A stretch of DNA of 58,451 bases from an uncultured Acidovorax sp. (GTDB lineage Bacteria > Pseudomonadota > Gammaproteobacteria > Burkholderiales > Burkholderiaceae_C). The stretch spans positions 1 to 58,451 of the forward strand of contig CAJYHL010000035.1 of the NCBI GenBank assembly GCA_913774625.1. The letters are read 5' to 3'. This document shows positions 50,378 through 58,371 of this stretch, piece after piece. The position numbers were made by a program, and so were the translations under genes. The notes under the pieces were generated by a model. It was not told where the DNA came from. It saw only the letters and a program-made list of their open reading frames with translations, and ran no database searches. Each line of letters begins with the position of its first letter. Positions within the stretch are counted from its first letter, which is position 1.

Positions 50378-52721
50378 TAACTCCACTGCGCCTCAGGCCG
50401 GTGCGAACGAGGCCAGCGACACCCTGGATGCCCACGACATGGCGGTGGATAGCGATCCGCCTGCGGCAGGTGGATGGGGCTCACTCAAGGCCGTCGCCGG
50501 CAGCGTGCTGCGCGACCGCCCCAGCATCGCCGTGGTCAAGGCGCTGGCGCTGCAGAACAAGCACGACGGCTTCACATGTTCCAGCTGCGCCTGGGCCAAG
50601 CCGGCACACCCGCACGCGGCGGAGTTCTGCGAGGCCGGAGCGAAGGCCACGTCCTGGGAACTGGCCCGGGGACGGCTCGATGCGGAATTCTTCCAGCGCC
50701 ACACGCTGACGGAGCTGGCGGGCTGGACGGACCATGCGCTGGAGGCCGGTGGCCGGCTCACGGTGCCGCTGCGCTACGACGCCGGCAGCGACCGTTACCG
50801 CGAGGTTTCCTGGCAGGAGGCGTTCGAAGGCATAGCCCGCGAACTGAAGGCGCTAGACCCCGACTCCGTCGTGTTCTACGCCTCCGGACGCGCATCGCTC
50901 GAAACCTCGTACCTGTGGCAGCTGTTCGCGCGGCTATATGGCACGAACAACCTGCCCGACAGCTCGAACATGTGCCATGAGAGCACATCCGTCGGGCTGA
51001 AGAAGTCCATCGGCTCGCCGGTGGGAACGGTCCAGCTGGACGATTTCGAGCATTGCGATGCAATCTTCTTCTTTGGCCAGAACGTCGGCGTTTCCAGCCC
51101 GCGCATGCTGCATCCGCTGCAGGAAGCGCGCAAGCGGGGCGTGCCGATCGTGACCTTCAATCCGCTGCGCGAAAGCGGTCTGGTGGCATTCAGCAATCCC
51201 CAGTCGCCGGTGGAGATGCTCACGCCCGGCAGCACCGACATCAGCACGCAGTATCTGCAGGTGAGGCCCGGGGGAGACGTCGCGGCACTCACGGGCCTGT
51301 GCAAGTGCGTCATCGAGGCCGACGACGCCGCACTGGCGGCGGGGGATGCGCGCGTCATCGATGCGGACTTCGTCGCCGAGCATACGCAGGGCTACGAGGA
51401 GCTGGCCCAGGCCATGCGCCGGGCGTCCTGGGCCGATATCGAGCGCGAGTCCGGCCTGGCCCGCTCCAGCCTGGAGCAGGCGGCCCGCACCTATATGGAT
51501 GCACGGCGCGTCATCGGCGTGTACGGCATGGGCCTCACGCAGCACCGCGAGGGCGTGCTCAACGTGCAGATGCTGGCCAACTGGCTGCTGCTGCGCGGGA
51601 ACGTGGGCAAGCCGGGCGCGGGCCTTTGCCCCGTCCGCGGGCACTCCAACGTGCAGGGCCAGCGCACCGTGGGCATCACCGAAAAGCCGGAACTGGCCCC
51701 GCTGGACCAGCTCGCACGCCAGTTCGGGTTCGAGCCGCCGCGGCACAAGGGCCTGGATACCGTGGGTGCCTGCCGGGGCGTGCTGGACGGTTCGGTGCGC
51801 GCCTTTCTCGGCCTGGGCGGCAACTTCGTGCGCGCCATCCCCGAAACGGAACTGGTCGAATCGGCTTGGCAGCGCCTGCGTCTGACGGTGCAGATCGCGA
51901 CCAAGCTCAACCGCAGCCATGTCGTGCACGGCGAGGTCGCCTACCTGCTGCCCTGCCTCGGCCGGGTGGAGATCGACCGGCAGGCCGGCGTCGAGCAGAC
52001 GGTGTCCACCGAGGATTCCACGGGTGTGATGCATCCGTCGCGCGGCGTCGCGGAGCCGGCGGCTGAAACGCTGATGTCGGAACTGGCCATCGTGGCCGGT
52101 CTGGCGCAGGCCACGCTGATACCGAACGGCCGCGTGCCCTGGGCGGACTGGACCGGCGACTATGCCCTGGTACGCGATGCGATCGCCGAGACCTTCCCCA
52201 GGATCTTCCACGACTTCAACCAGAGGCTGGCGGTTCCGGGCGGATTCGCGCGCCCCAATCCGGCGCGCGAGCGCGTGTGGCAGACGGAGAGCGGCAAGGC
52301 CGTCTTCACCGCCCCTGAAGGACTGCTGGCCGATCCCGACGAGGTGCCCACGCCAGTGGACGGCGAGGTGCTGCGCCTCTTTACGATCCGCAGCGACGAC
52401 CAGTTCAACACGACGATCTATAGTCTGGACGACCGCTTCCGCCGAGTCGAGGGCAACCGGCGCGTGCTGCTGATGAATCCGCACGACATCGGCAGGCTGG
52501 GGCTGGAGGCGGGCTCGCTGGCGAGGGCCCGGACCGAATGGCGCCAGGACGACGTCCGCCGCGAGGTGGGCGGGCTGACCGTGGTGGCCTACGACCTGCC
52601 GGCGGGATCGGTGGCGGGCTATTTTCCGGAACTCAACCCGCTGATGCCGCTGGGCCATCATGCGCGGGAAAGCCATGTGCCGGCCGCGAAGTCGATTCCG
52701 ATACGGGTATTGGCAGACTGA
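50370..52721 (+). CDS. YdeP-type molybdopterin oxidoreductase (FdhF/YdeP family)
   Basis: 783 aa, colinear with E. coli YdeP: GGWGSLKAVA (34-43), FTCSSCAWAKP (C70 and C73, iron-sulfur region), NMCHESTSVGLK, FFFGQNVGVSSPRMLHPL, GMGLTQHREGVLNVQ, PVRGHSNVQGQRTVGITEKP and the C-terminal SDDQFNTTIYSLDDRFR. It should bind bis-molybdopterin guanine dinucleotide. YdeP has been connected with acid resistance in E. coli but its reaction is unknown. No fdhD is adjacent. GTG 50370 is taken as start; an in-frame ATG at 50439 is possible. Cytoplasmic; no Tat signal. Confidence 0.92.
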   Translation: MANNSTAPQAGANEASDTLDAHDMAVDSDPPAAGGWGSLKAVAGSVLRDRPSIAVVKALALQNKHDGFTCSSCAWAKPAHPHAAEFCEAGAKATSWELARGRLDAEFFQRHTLTELAGWTDHALEAGGRLTVPLRYDAGSDRYREVSWQEAFEGIARELKALDPDSVVFYASGRASLETSYLWQLFARLYGTNNLPDSSNMCHESTSVGLKKSIGSPVGTVQLDDFEHCDAIFFFGQNVGVSSPRMLHPLQEARKRGVPIVTFNPLRESGLVAFSNPQSPVEMLTPGSTDISTQYLQVRPGGDVAALTGLCKCVIEADDAALAAGDARVIDADFVAEHTQGYEELAQAMRRASWADIERESGLARSSLEQAARTYMDARRVIGVYGMGLTQHREGVLNVQMLANWLLLRGNVGKPGAGLCPVRGHSNVQGQRTVGITEKPELAPLDQLARQFGFEPPRHKGLDTVGACRGVLDGSVRAFLGLGGNFVRAIPETELVESAWQRLRLTVQIATKLNRSHVVHGEVAYLLPCLGRVEIDRQAGVEQTVSTEDSTGVMHPSRGVAEPAAETLMSELAIVAGLAQATLIPNGRVPWADWTGDYALVRDAIAETFPRIFHDFNQRLAVPGGFARPNPARERVWQTESGKAVFTAPEGLLADPDEVPTPVDGEVLRLFTIRSDDQFNTTIYSLDDRFRRVEGNRRVLLMNPHDIGRLGLEAGSLARARTEWRQDDVRREVGGLTVVAYDLPAGSVAGYFPELNPLMPLGHHARESHVPAAKSIPIRVLAD

Positions 52722-52782
52722 TCGGGGCGGCCCTGGCGGCCCTGCCTGGAGCGAAGCGGCCGCGGAACGGAACAGAAGAATC

Positions 52783-52859
<77 letters not shown>

Positions 52860-52907
52860 ATGCGCCAGCGCCGCAATCGGCCAGACACAAAAGCGGATTG
52901 TATGTGT

Positions 52908-53912
52908 TTACTTACGGTGGCTGAGCGCGTTGGTCACCAGGCGCGAGGTGATGTCCACGATCTGGATCATCTTGTCGTAGGCCATGCGGGTGGGACCGAT
53001 CACGCCCAGCGTGCCGACGATCTGCCCGTCCACCTCGTAGGGAGCACTGACGACGGACAGTTCCTCGAACGGCACGACATGGCTTTCGCCGCCGATGAAG
53101 ATGCGCACGCCCTCTGCCTTGCTGGAGATGTCCAGCAGGCGCAATATCTGCGTCTTTTGCTCGAACAGGTCGAAGGCCCGGCGCAGGTTGCCCATGTCGC
53201 TGGAGAAATCGCTCACGGACAGCAGGTTGCGTTCGCCCGAGAAGACCACCTCGTCCTGCGATTCGGACAGGGCCTCGGTGCCGGCATTGACCGCCGCCTG
53301 CATCAGGTCCGCGATCTCGCCGCGCAGCTGGTCCACCTCGGTCTTCAGCCGCTCGCGCACCTGCTCCATCGTGAGCCCGGTGTAGTGGGCGTTGAGGAAA
53401 TTGGCCGCCTCGACCAGCTGGGACTGCGAATAGTCGGAATCGGTGAAGATGACGCGGTTCTGCACGTCGCCGTCGGGCGAGACGATGATGACCAGGAAGC
53501 GCCGCTCCGATAGCCGCAGGAACTCGATGTGCCGGAACACCGAGGCCCGGCGGGGCGCCATGACCACGCCCACGAACTGCGACAGGCTGGACAGCAGGTT
53601 GGCGGCGTTGGCGATCACCTTCTGCGGCTGCTCGGGCACCAGTTCGGGCGCCATGAGCTGTCCGCGCTGCACGGTGAGCATGGTGTCCACGAACAGGCGG
53701 TAGCCCTTAGCCGTGGGAATGCGCCCGGCCGAGGTGTGCGGACTGGCGATCAGCCCCAGCTCTTCCAGGTCGGCCATGACGTTGCGGATGGTGGCCGGCG
53801 ACAGCTCCAGCCCCGACGCCCGCGACAAGGTGCGCGAACCCACGGGCTGGCCGTCGGCGATGTACCGCTCCACCAGCGCTTTCAGCAACAACTTGGCACG
53901 ATCATCGAGCAT
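52908..53912 (-). CDS. hrcA: Heat-inducible transcription repressor HrcA
   Basis: 334 aa. The N-terminal winged helix ([44 protein letters not shown]) and [15 protein letters not shown] are diagnostic, with a GAF-like middle and the C-terminal [17 protein letters not shown]. HrcA represses groE/dnaK through CIRCE elements. The start ATG has no Shine-Dalgarno sequence in the 9 bp that separate it from the prophage recombinase stop, so its original promoter and 5' region have apparently been displaced by the prophage. No CIRCE element was found within 400 bp upstream. Confidence 0.96.
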   Translation of the reverse strand: MLDDRAKLLLKALVERYIADGQPVGSRTLSRASGLELSPATIRNVMADLEELGLIASPHTSAGRIPTAKGYRLFVDTMLTVQRGQLMAPELVPEQPQKVIANAANLLSSLSQFVGVVMAPRRASVFRHIEFLRLSERRFLVIIVSPDGDVQNRVIFTDSDYSQSQLVEAANFLNAHYTGLTMEQVRERLKTEVDQLRGEIADLMQAAVNAGTEALSESQDEVVFSGERNLLSVSDFSSDMGNLRRAFDLFEQKTQILRLLDISSKAEGVRIFIGGESHVVPFEELSVVSAPYEVDGQIVGTLGVIGPTRMAYDKMIQIVDITSRLVTNALSHRK

Positions 53913-53921
53913 TGACTCATT

Positions 53922-54503
53922 TTACGGGCGTAATGCCCATCTTCCACGCCGTTCGAAGCGGTGGATATGGTCCCGCATGCATGCCTCGCTGATGCCCAGC
54001 ATGTCAGCCAGCACCCGCTGTGTGTACCACCCGCTTCGCCAAGCTGCAACGGCCTGAGCGGTGTCCTCATCGGACAGCGCCCGCTTCACTCCCCAAGTCT
54101 TCCCCGCCGCTCTCGCGGCACGCTGGCCAGCAAGGCAGCGCTCCCGGATCAACTCCCGCTCAAACTCTGCGAAAGCACTCAGCATGTGGACGCACATGCG
54201 ACCGTGCGGGCTATCCGTCTCGATGGATTCGGTCAACGACCGGAAGCCGACGCCCCGAGCTTTGAGATCTTCGAAGACCTTGACGAAATGCACCATCGAC
54301 CGTGCAAGGCGGTCCAGCTTGTAGACCACCAGCACGTCACCGGGTTTGAGCTGCTGCAACAGCTTCCCCAAGACAGGGCGATCCTTCACGGCAGATCGGT
54401 GCTCTTCAAAAACTCGCTTGATGCCCGCCCGTTTGAAGGCCGCGAGTTGAGCCGCAGTGGTTTGCTCAGTGGTGCTGACGCGGGCGTATCCGTAGACAGT
54501 CAA
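53922..54503 (-). CDS. Small serine recombinase (resolvase/invertase), probable prophage integrase
   Basis: 193 aa. Catalytic serine S10 in YGYARVST, followed by RAGIKRVFEEHRSA, the active-site arginines in VVYKLDRLARS and SPHGRMCVHMLSAFAEFERELIRER, then a C-terminal Hin-like helix-turn-helix (LADMLGISEACMRDHIHRFE). The start is TTG at 54503, overlapping the upstream stop (TTGA), so translation is coupled. Position at the prophage end suggests it performs integration and excision, as proposed for RSM phages. The stop is 9 bp from the hrcA start codon. It could alternatively be a plasmid-type resolvase picked up by the phage. Confidence 0.9.
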   Translation of the reverse strand: MTVYGYARVSTTEQTTAAQLAAFKRAGIKRVFEEHRSAVKDRPVLGKLLQQLKPGDVLVVYKLDRLARSMVHFVKVFEDLKARGVGFRSLTESIETDSPHGRMCVHMLSAFAEFERELIRERCLAGQRAARAAGKTWGVKRALSDEDTAQAVAAWRSGWYTQRVLADMLGISEACMRDHIHRFERRGRWALRP

Positions 54504-54937
54504 CGGTCAACGTAGGTGGCATCGAAACGCTTGCGAGCGGCCATGTATTCATTGGCACAGGGCAAGGTGGCAGAGTCGATCCGGCAAAGGTCAGAGGGAC
54601 GGAAGAACCTCTGCCATGCGGCTTCCTTTCGCTCTCTACGCTCCCTGATCTCGCGAGCCATTGCCTCATCTGCAGAACGCTGCTGAGCAGCTCTTTCGAA
54701 CTCCTCCTTCCTTGCCTGCTCTCGCTGCTGCGCCTGCTGGCTCTGGCGGGCCTGCATGGCTTGCGCTTCGTGCTGCAGATCCTGTGCGAATTTTTTAGCA
54801 GCCTGCTCAAGCCGCCAAGCCGTGATGGCTTCGTAAGTGAACATGGCCGCCAAACCACCGATGAACACGCCCATAGCGATCTTGAACAGGTCAAGCAGGA
54901 ACGTTCCCTCATCGTTCTCAAATCCACGCCTTTGCAT
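54500..54937 (-). CDS. Prophage membrane protein with coiled coil, unknown function
   Basis: 145 aa from ATG 54937, which has a strong AGGAGGA site (8-nt spacing). A short cytoplasmic N-terminus (MQRRGFENDEGTF) leads to one membrane helix (about 17-37: IAMGVFIGGLAAMFTYEAITAW), then a charged Gln/Arg/Glu coiled coil (45-105) and a small C-terminal domain with two cysteines (LCRIDSATLPCANEYMAARKRF). No named family recognised. It is co-translated with the recombinase. Position after Zot and a single-pass topology would suit a morphogenesis or superinfection role (inference). Confidence 0.8.
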   Translation of the reverse strand: MQRRGFENDEGTFLLDLFKIAMGVFIGGLAAMFTYEAITAWRLEQAAKKFAQDLQHEAQAMQARQSQQAQQREQARKEEFERAAQQRSADEAMAREIRERRERKEAAWQRFFRPSDLCRIDSATLPCANEYMAARKRFDATYVDR

Positions 54938-55120
54938 GCGTTGCGTCCTCCTGAAAGCAGTGTAGCCAGGAGAAATGCGCGCGAGCGCAAGAGCAGAGCC
55001 CCGTGCGACGGGCACGGTTTGCATGTGTCCCCAACATGGGGTTTGTCACCCCATACCCCGACCCCACCACTACGGCACAAGGCCTCCGTTCCCGGGGCCC
55101 CGGTTTTCATCCAAAAGCAG
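54938..55120. other. Intergenic stretch inside the prophage with dyads
   Basis: No gene. It contains CCCCA-ACA-TGGGG (55029-55041), a perfect 12-bp palindrome CCGGGGCCCCGG (55092-55103) and the ribosome site of the downstream gene. One of the dyads could be a terminator-like element after zot or a recombinase site; neither has a T-tract on the minus strand. Confidence 0.4.
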
Positions 55121-56293
55121 TTACTGCAGGGCCGACCGTACCTGCGCATTCCTTGCGGCAAGGGCCTCAAGGTAGGCAGATTGCTGCTGCGGCGGCTGGA
55201 CTGCGGGGAGGTTGATGACCACGGGCGGCTGGGCCTGGGCGGCGACAGCGGGGGCCTGGTCGCGGGGGGCACGTTGCACGGGCGGCGGGGCCTCTTGCTG
55301 CTTCTTCCAGTCAACGAAATAGCCGAACTTGACGATCTGCCTGCAGGTGTCGGCGTTGACCTGCAGCAGCGTGGCCTGCTGGGTGTAGCACTCGCAGCGC
55401 GGGCCCATCTGCACGCATGCGGCTGGATACGGTGCTTCTGTTGGCTGGGTGACCTGGTCGTAGACCGGCGCCGTGTTGGGGAAGCCTGGTAGCCGCGGCT
55501 GGCGAGCTGCCAGCCATTCGGCCGTGGTCATGGTGTGCGCCGAGTTGGGCCCGCCAGTAGCCACTGCACCCGGTGCGCCACCCAGCTTGCCCGGCGCGGC
55601 GGCCACATCAGCGCCGCCGGCGGAACGAGCCTTGTCGAGCACGCCGCCGAAGAGATGGATACCGGCCCAGATCGCCAAGCCGGCCAGCGCCAGGCCGCCC
55701 GGGATCGCCCAGATCTTGAGCGGGATCTGCCGCTTGATGTTGTGGACGTCGGCGCTCTTGTACCAGGGCTTGGTGATCCAGTTACCGGCCTTGTCCTTCT
55801 TGCCGAAGGCATCCTTGGGATAGCGCCACGGGTACTTCTCGGACTTGGATTTGACGCGCTCCGGATCGGTCTGCATCCGGTTGAATTTGTGGGCCACAGC
55901 GTTCTCGGAGCCGAAGGCGCGCACCACATGCCAATGGATCTCGCAGAGCTTGCGCGGCGTGGCATGCACCAGGCCGGGGTCTTGCGTGATGAAGTAGAAA
56001 TCGATGCCCCGCTTCCCGTGCTTGCTGAGCTCGAGGATGGGCGGTGGCACACGGGAGCCAGGCGGGGCCATGCCCCAGAAGTCCTGCAGTTCGTCGACCA
56101 CGATGATGGAGTCGTTCGGGCACTCCATCCACTTGTCCGGATGGTCGATTTCGGTCCATCCCTCGAGCGTCACCTCGGGGATGTTGCAGTAGAAGACGGG
56201 CCGATTTTCTTTCTTGGCGCGCTCCTGAACCTGGATGAAGGTGAAGAGCGTTTTCCCCTGCCTAGGGAGCCCGGTGACGAAGTTAATGGGCAT
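55121..56293 (-). CDS. zot: Zot-like phage assembly ATPase (gene I protein)
   Basis: 390 aa. Walker A GLPRQGKT (8-15), Walker B-like SIIVVDELQDFWG (62-74), FFITQDPGLVH, then a membrane helix about 194-214 and a Pro/Gln/Ala-rich outer region with several cysteines (PRCECYTQQ). This is the inner-membrane motor that drives assembly and export of filamentous phage. The name zonula occludens toxin refers to a homology and does not imply a toxin here. It lies 3 bp after the pVI-like gene. Confidence 0.94.
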   Translation of the reverse strand: MPINFVTGLPRQGKTLFTFIQVQERAKKENRPVFYCNIPEVTLEGWTEIDHPDKWMECPNDSIIVVDELQDFWGMAPPGSRVPPPILELSKHGKRGIDFYFITQDPGLVHATPRKLCEIHWHVVRAFGSENAVAHKFNRMQTDPERVKSKSEKYPWRYPKDAFGKKDKAGNWITKPWYKSADVHNIKRQIPLKIWAIPGGLALAGLAIWAGIHLFGGVLDKARSAGGADVAAAPGKLGGAPGAVATGGPNSAHTMTTAEWLAARQPRLPGFPNTAPVYDQVTQPTEAPYPAACVQMGPRCECYTQQATLLQVNADTCRQIVKFGYFVDWKKQQEAPPPVQRAPRDQAPAVAAQAQPPVVINLPAVQPPQQQSAYLEALAARNAQVRSALQ

Positions 56294-56296
56294 GGC

Positions 56297-56599
56297 TTAC
56301 CTCTGCACCAGGCGGCGGATTTTGTCGCCGCCGAGGGAGTTGAGCAGCACCTTCACACCGATGGCGCTGATGATGATCGAGATATGCACGTCGATACGGA
56401 AGAAGCCGGCCCACTCGGCCAGGCTGGATGCGCCGACGCCAGCGAGCAGCGACGAGGCCTGAGACTTCACCGAATCGACCAGCGACGACACGCCGACGAA
56501 CTCCACGAAACCGAAGCCGAGGGCGAGCAACACACGGCCCACGAAGCTGCTGACGATGCGCAGCAAGCCCCCGAGAAGAACGGAAATGATCCATGGCAT
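56297..56599 (-). CDS. Minor coat protein pVI-like (DUF2523)
   Basis: 100 aa with three hydrophobic segments (WIISVLLGGLLRIVSSFVGRVLLALGFGFVEFVGV and ISIIISAIGVKVLLN), the typical size and profile of pVI-like inovirus minor coat proteins annotated DUF2523. It is located between the pIII-like gene (11-bp gap) and zot, the position of gene VI in filamentous phages. pVI caps the virion together with pIII. Confidence 0.88.
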   Translation of the reverse strand: MPWIISVLLGGLLRIVSSFVGRVLLALGFGFVEFVGVSSLVDSVKSQASSLLAGVGASSLAEWAGFFRIDVHISIIISAIGVKVLLNSLGGDKIRRLVQR

Positions 56600-56610
56600 G
56601 GCTTACCCCT

Positions 56611-58227
56611 TCATGCTGATTTCTTGCCGCCAAGAACCCACACCAGCGAGCCGAGCAGCGTGATGCCGACGCCGGCCAGGCTCAGGACACTGAGCGGGCC
56701 GCAGATGCGAGAAAACGGGATGGAGAAGCTGGCTCGCACGAAACCAAGGGCTATCTCCGGATCAGGCGGACAGCTGCTGCCCCAGCCGAAGCCACTCTGA
56801 TCGAAGCTGCTGATCGACACCTGCTGCGCCTTGCCCTTGAGCTTCTCAGCGCTGGATTCATCGGTGCCATCAGAGGCGGCCTTGTAGTCGCCATCTGGCT
56901 GATCGGTTTGGAACATCTGGCAATTGCGCATGTGCTGCTCGCGCGCAATGGCGCACTGGATGGCATCGCCTTCGCAGCTGAATCCGGCAGCACAGGAGCC
57001 GCCGAAACTAGACTTGTCACCGTCGCCGCACTTATCGCCGGTGCAGTTCCCGTTCCCGTTCCCGTTGCCGTTCCCGTTCCCGTTCCCGTTCCCGTTCCCG
57101 TTCCCGTTCCCGTTCCCGTTCCCGTTCCCGTTCCCGTTGCCGTTCCCGTTCCCGTTGCCGTTGCCGGTGCCGGTGCCGGTGCCGGTGCCGGTGCCGGTGC
57201 CGGTGCCGGTGCCGGTGCCGGTGCCAGTGCCAGTGCCAGTGCCAGTGCCAGTGCCAGTGCCAGTGCCAGTGCCAGTGCCAGTGCCGCCGCCCGTGCCACC
57301 CGTACCGCCTCCAGCGCTGCCACCAGTGCCGCCACCGGTGCCACCGCCAGTACTGCCGCTACCGTTGCCACTACCCGCGCCACCGCCGCCAGTACCACCA
57401 CCGGAGCTACCGCCACCAGTGCCGCCGCCAGTGCCACCCGAGCCGGACCCACCGCCGGTGCCGCCACCCGTACCGCCGCCCGTGCCCCCGGTGCCGCCGC
57501 CAGTGCCACCAGAATTGCCGCCGCCGTTGCCGCTGCCCGTGCCGTTGCCACTGGAGCCGCTGCCGCTACCTTCACCACCACCTGTACCGCCATTGCCGGA
57601 GCCAGAGCCAGAGCCACCGCCCGATCCGTTGCCCGGAGTGCAGGTGGAGCCGGTCCACACGGCCTCACCGGAGCAATGCACCTTGCCGTCATCGCCCGTG
57701 GTGCAGGCACCGTTTTTCGAGCGCTGGCCGCAAAAGTTACCGTTGTAGGCAGTACAGGTGGACGTGGACGAGGAGGGGCCGTCCCAGCTTAGATAGCCGT
57801 TCGAAGTGCCATCGGTGGGGCACACCGGTTTTTTGGGGACGCACTGGCCGCCAGACTCTTCGTACCCGTCATTACAGGCGCACGTCGTACCGCCGACCAG
57901 CTGAGAATTCGCGGGGCAGGAGGCGGCGCCCCAATGGACCTCGAGACCATAGTCCTGCCTAGACCCCGACACCCAGTTATAGGAATTGATGACGCAAGGC
58001 GCCGTAGCCGGATAGGTGAGAGCACAAGACGCCCGAGGGCCGCCGTTACCCTGGTCAAAGTACTGATAGCCCTGCTCTGCAGCCGCTTGACAGGTGGAGG
58101 CGGTCAGCCATTTACCGTTACCGAGCACGACAGTGCACTCTTGCGTCACCGTGATGGCAGCCGATGCGGGAGGGAGCCAGAGCCAACACAGGGCACAGGC
58201 GAGCAGTACGCGAAAAAAATAAATCAT
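56611..58227 (-). CDS. pIII-like receptor-binding/attachment protein with Gly-rich repeat linker
   Basis: 538 aa. Signal peptide (MIYFFRVLLACALCWLWLPPASA), N-terminal Cys-rich domain(s) (about 25-200, e.g. CACNDGYEESGGQC), a Gly-rich linker (about 200-390) composed of GG-Ser/Thr/Gly runs, then GT dipeptides and GN dipeptides, a Cys-containing domain (DKCGDGDKSSFGGSCAAGFSC), and a C-terminal membrane anchor (LSVLSLAGVGITLLGSLVWVLGG). This is the classical pIII layout: receptor-binding head, flexible glycine hinge, virion anchor. The linker is encoded by tandem hexanucleotides. It is longer than most pIII proteins. Confidence 0.9.
   Translation of the reverse strand: MIYFFRVLLACALCWLWLPPASAAITVTQECTVVLGNGKWLTASTCQAAAEQGYQYFDQGNGGPRASCALTYPATAPCVINSYNWVSGSRQDYGLEVHWGAASCPANSQLVGGTTCACNDGYEESGGQCVPKKPVCPTDGTSNGYLSWDGPSSSTSTCTAYNGNFCGQRSKNGACTTGDDGKVHCSGEAVWTGSTCTPGNGSGGGSGSGSGNGGTGGGEGSGSGSSGNGTGSGNGGGNSGGTGGGTGGTGGGTGGGTGGGSGSGGTGGGTGGGSSGGGTGGGGAGSGNGSGSTGGGTGGGTGGSAGGGTGGTGGGTGTGTGTGTGTGTGTGTGTGTGTGTGTGTGTGTGTGTGTGNGNGNGNGNGNGNGNGNGNGNGNGNGNGNGNGNGNGNGNCTGDKCGDGDKSSFGGSCAAGFSCEGDAIQCAIAREQHMRNCQMFQTDQPDGDYKAASDGTDESSAEKLKGKAQQVSISSFDQSGFGWGSSCPPDPEIALGFVRASFSIPFSRICGPLSVLSLAGVGITLLGSLVWVLGGKKSA
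57046..57282. repeat. Hexanucleotide tandem repeats in the pIII linker
   Basis: Three adjoining arrays on the plus strand: about 19 units of GTTCCC (a few GTTGCC) at 57046-57162, 10 units of GCCGGT at 57163-57222, and 10 of GCCAGT at 57223-57282. On the coding strand each unit is two codons (Gly-Asn or Gly-Thr), so slippage changes linker length without a frameshift. Confidence 0.95.
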
Positions 58228-58235
58228 GCGTCACC

Positions 58236-58295
58236 TCACGGCCAAAAGATGATGGCGCCCGCGAGGACAAACGCGACAAGAATCCAGAACCCCAT
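58236..58295 (-). CDS. 19-aa hydrophobic phage peptide (possible minor coat protein)
   Basis: A 19-codon frame, MGFWILVAFVLAGAIIFWP, with a GGAGG ribosome site 5-6 nt upstream of the ATG at 58295. It is almost entirely one membrane helix with Trp at both ends. It lies between pVIII and pIII in the same orientation, and the pIII ATG is 8 bp after its stop. The pVII/pIX tip proteins of filamentous phages are small single-helix proteins of about 32-33 residues in Ff; this is shorter but in the right class. No other gene explains this interval. Confidence 0.6.
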   Translation of the reverse strand: MGFWILVAFVLAGAIIFWP

Positions 58296-58329
58296 GACAG
58301 CCTCCCCAAGCTGGTGAACAGATGAAAAA

Positions 58330-58359
58330 AAGGGGCGCACCCTTGCGAGCACGCCCCTT
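58330..58359 (-). terminator. Intrinsic terminator after pVIII
   Basis: An 8-bp stem AAGGGGCG/CGCCCCTT (58330-58337 with 58352-58359) is followed on the minus strand by a run of Ts. A terminator directly after the major coat gene is typical of filamentous phages and keeps coat expression above that of pIII and downstream genes. Confidence 0.85.
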
Positions 58360-58371
58360 CCCAAAGCGCCC

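Noticed and set aside
55121-56293. Reading Zot as an enterotoxin
   Set aside because: Walker motifs, membrane helix and position beside pVI identify it as the phage assembly ATPase; nothing supports toxin function.
57046-57282. Possible CRISPR-like array
   Set aside because: The repeats are contiguous hexamers without spacers and lie inside a coding gene.
56908-57792. Long plus-strand frames made of Ala-Gly-Ala or Pro-Val/Pro-Phe runs
   Set aside because: They are the complement of the pIII tandem repeats; the repeats keep several frames open, and the pIII frame has the signal peptide, cysteines and anchor.
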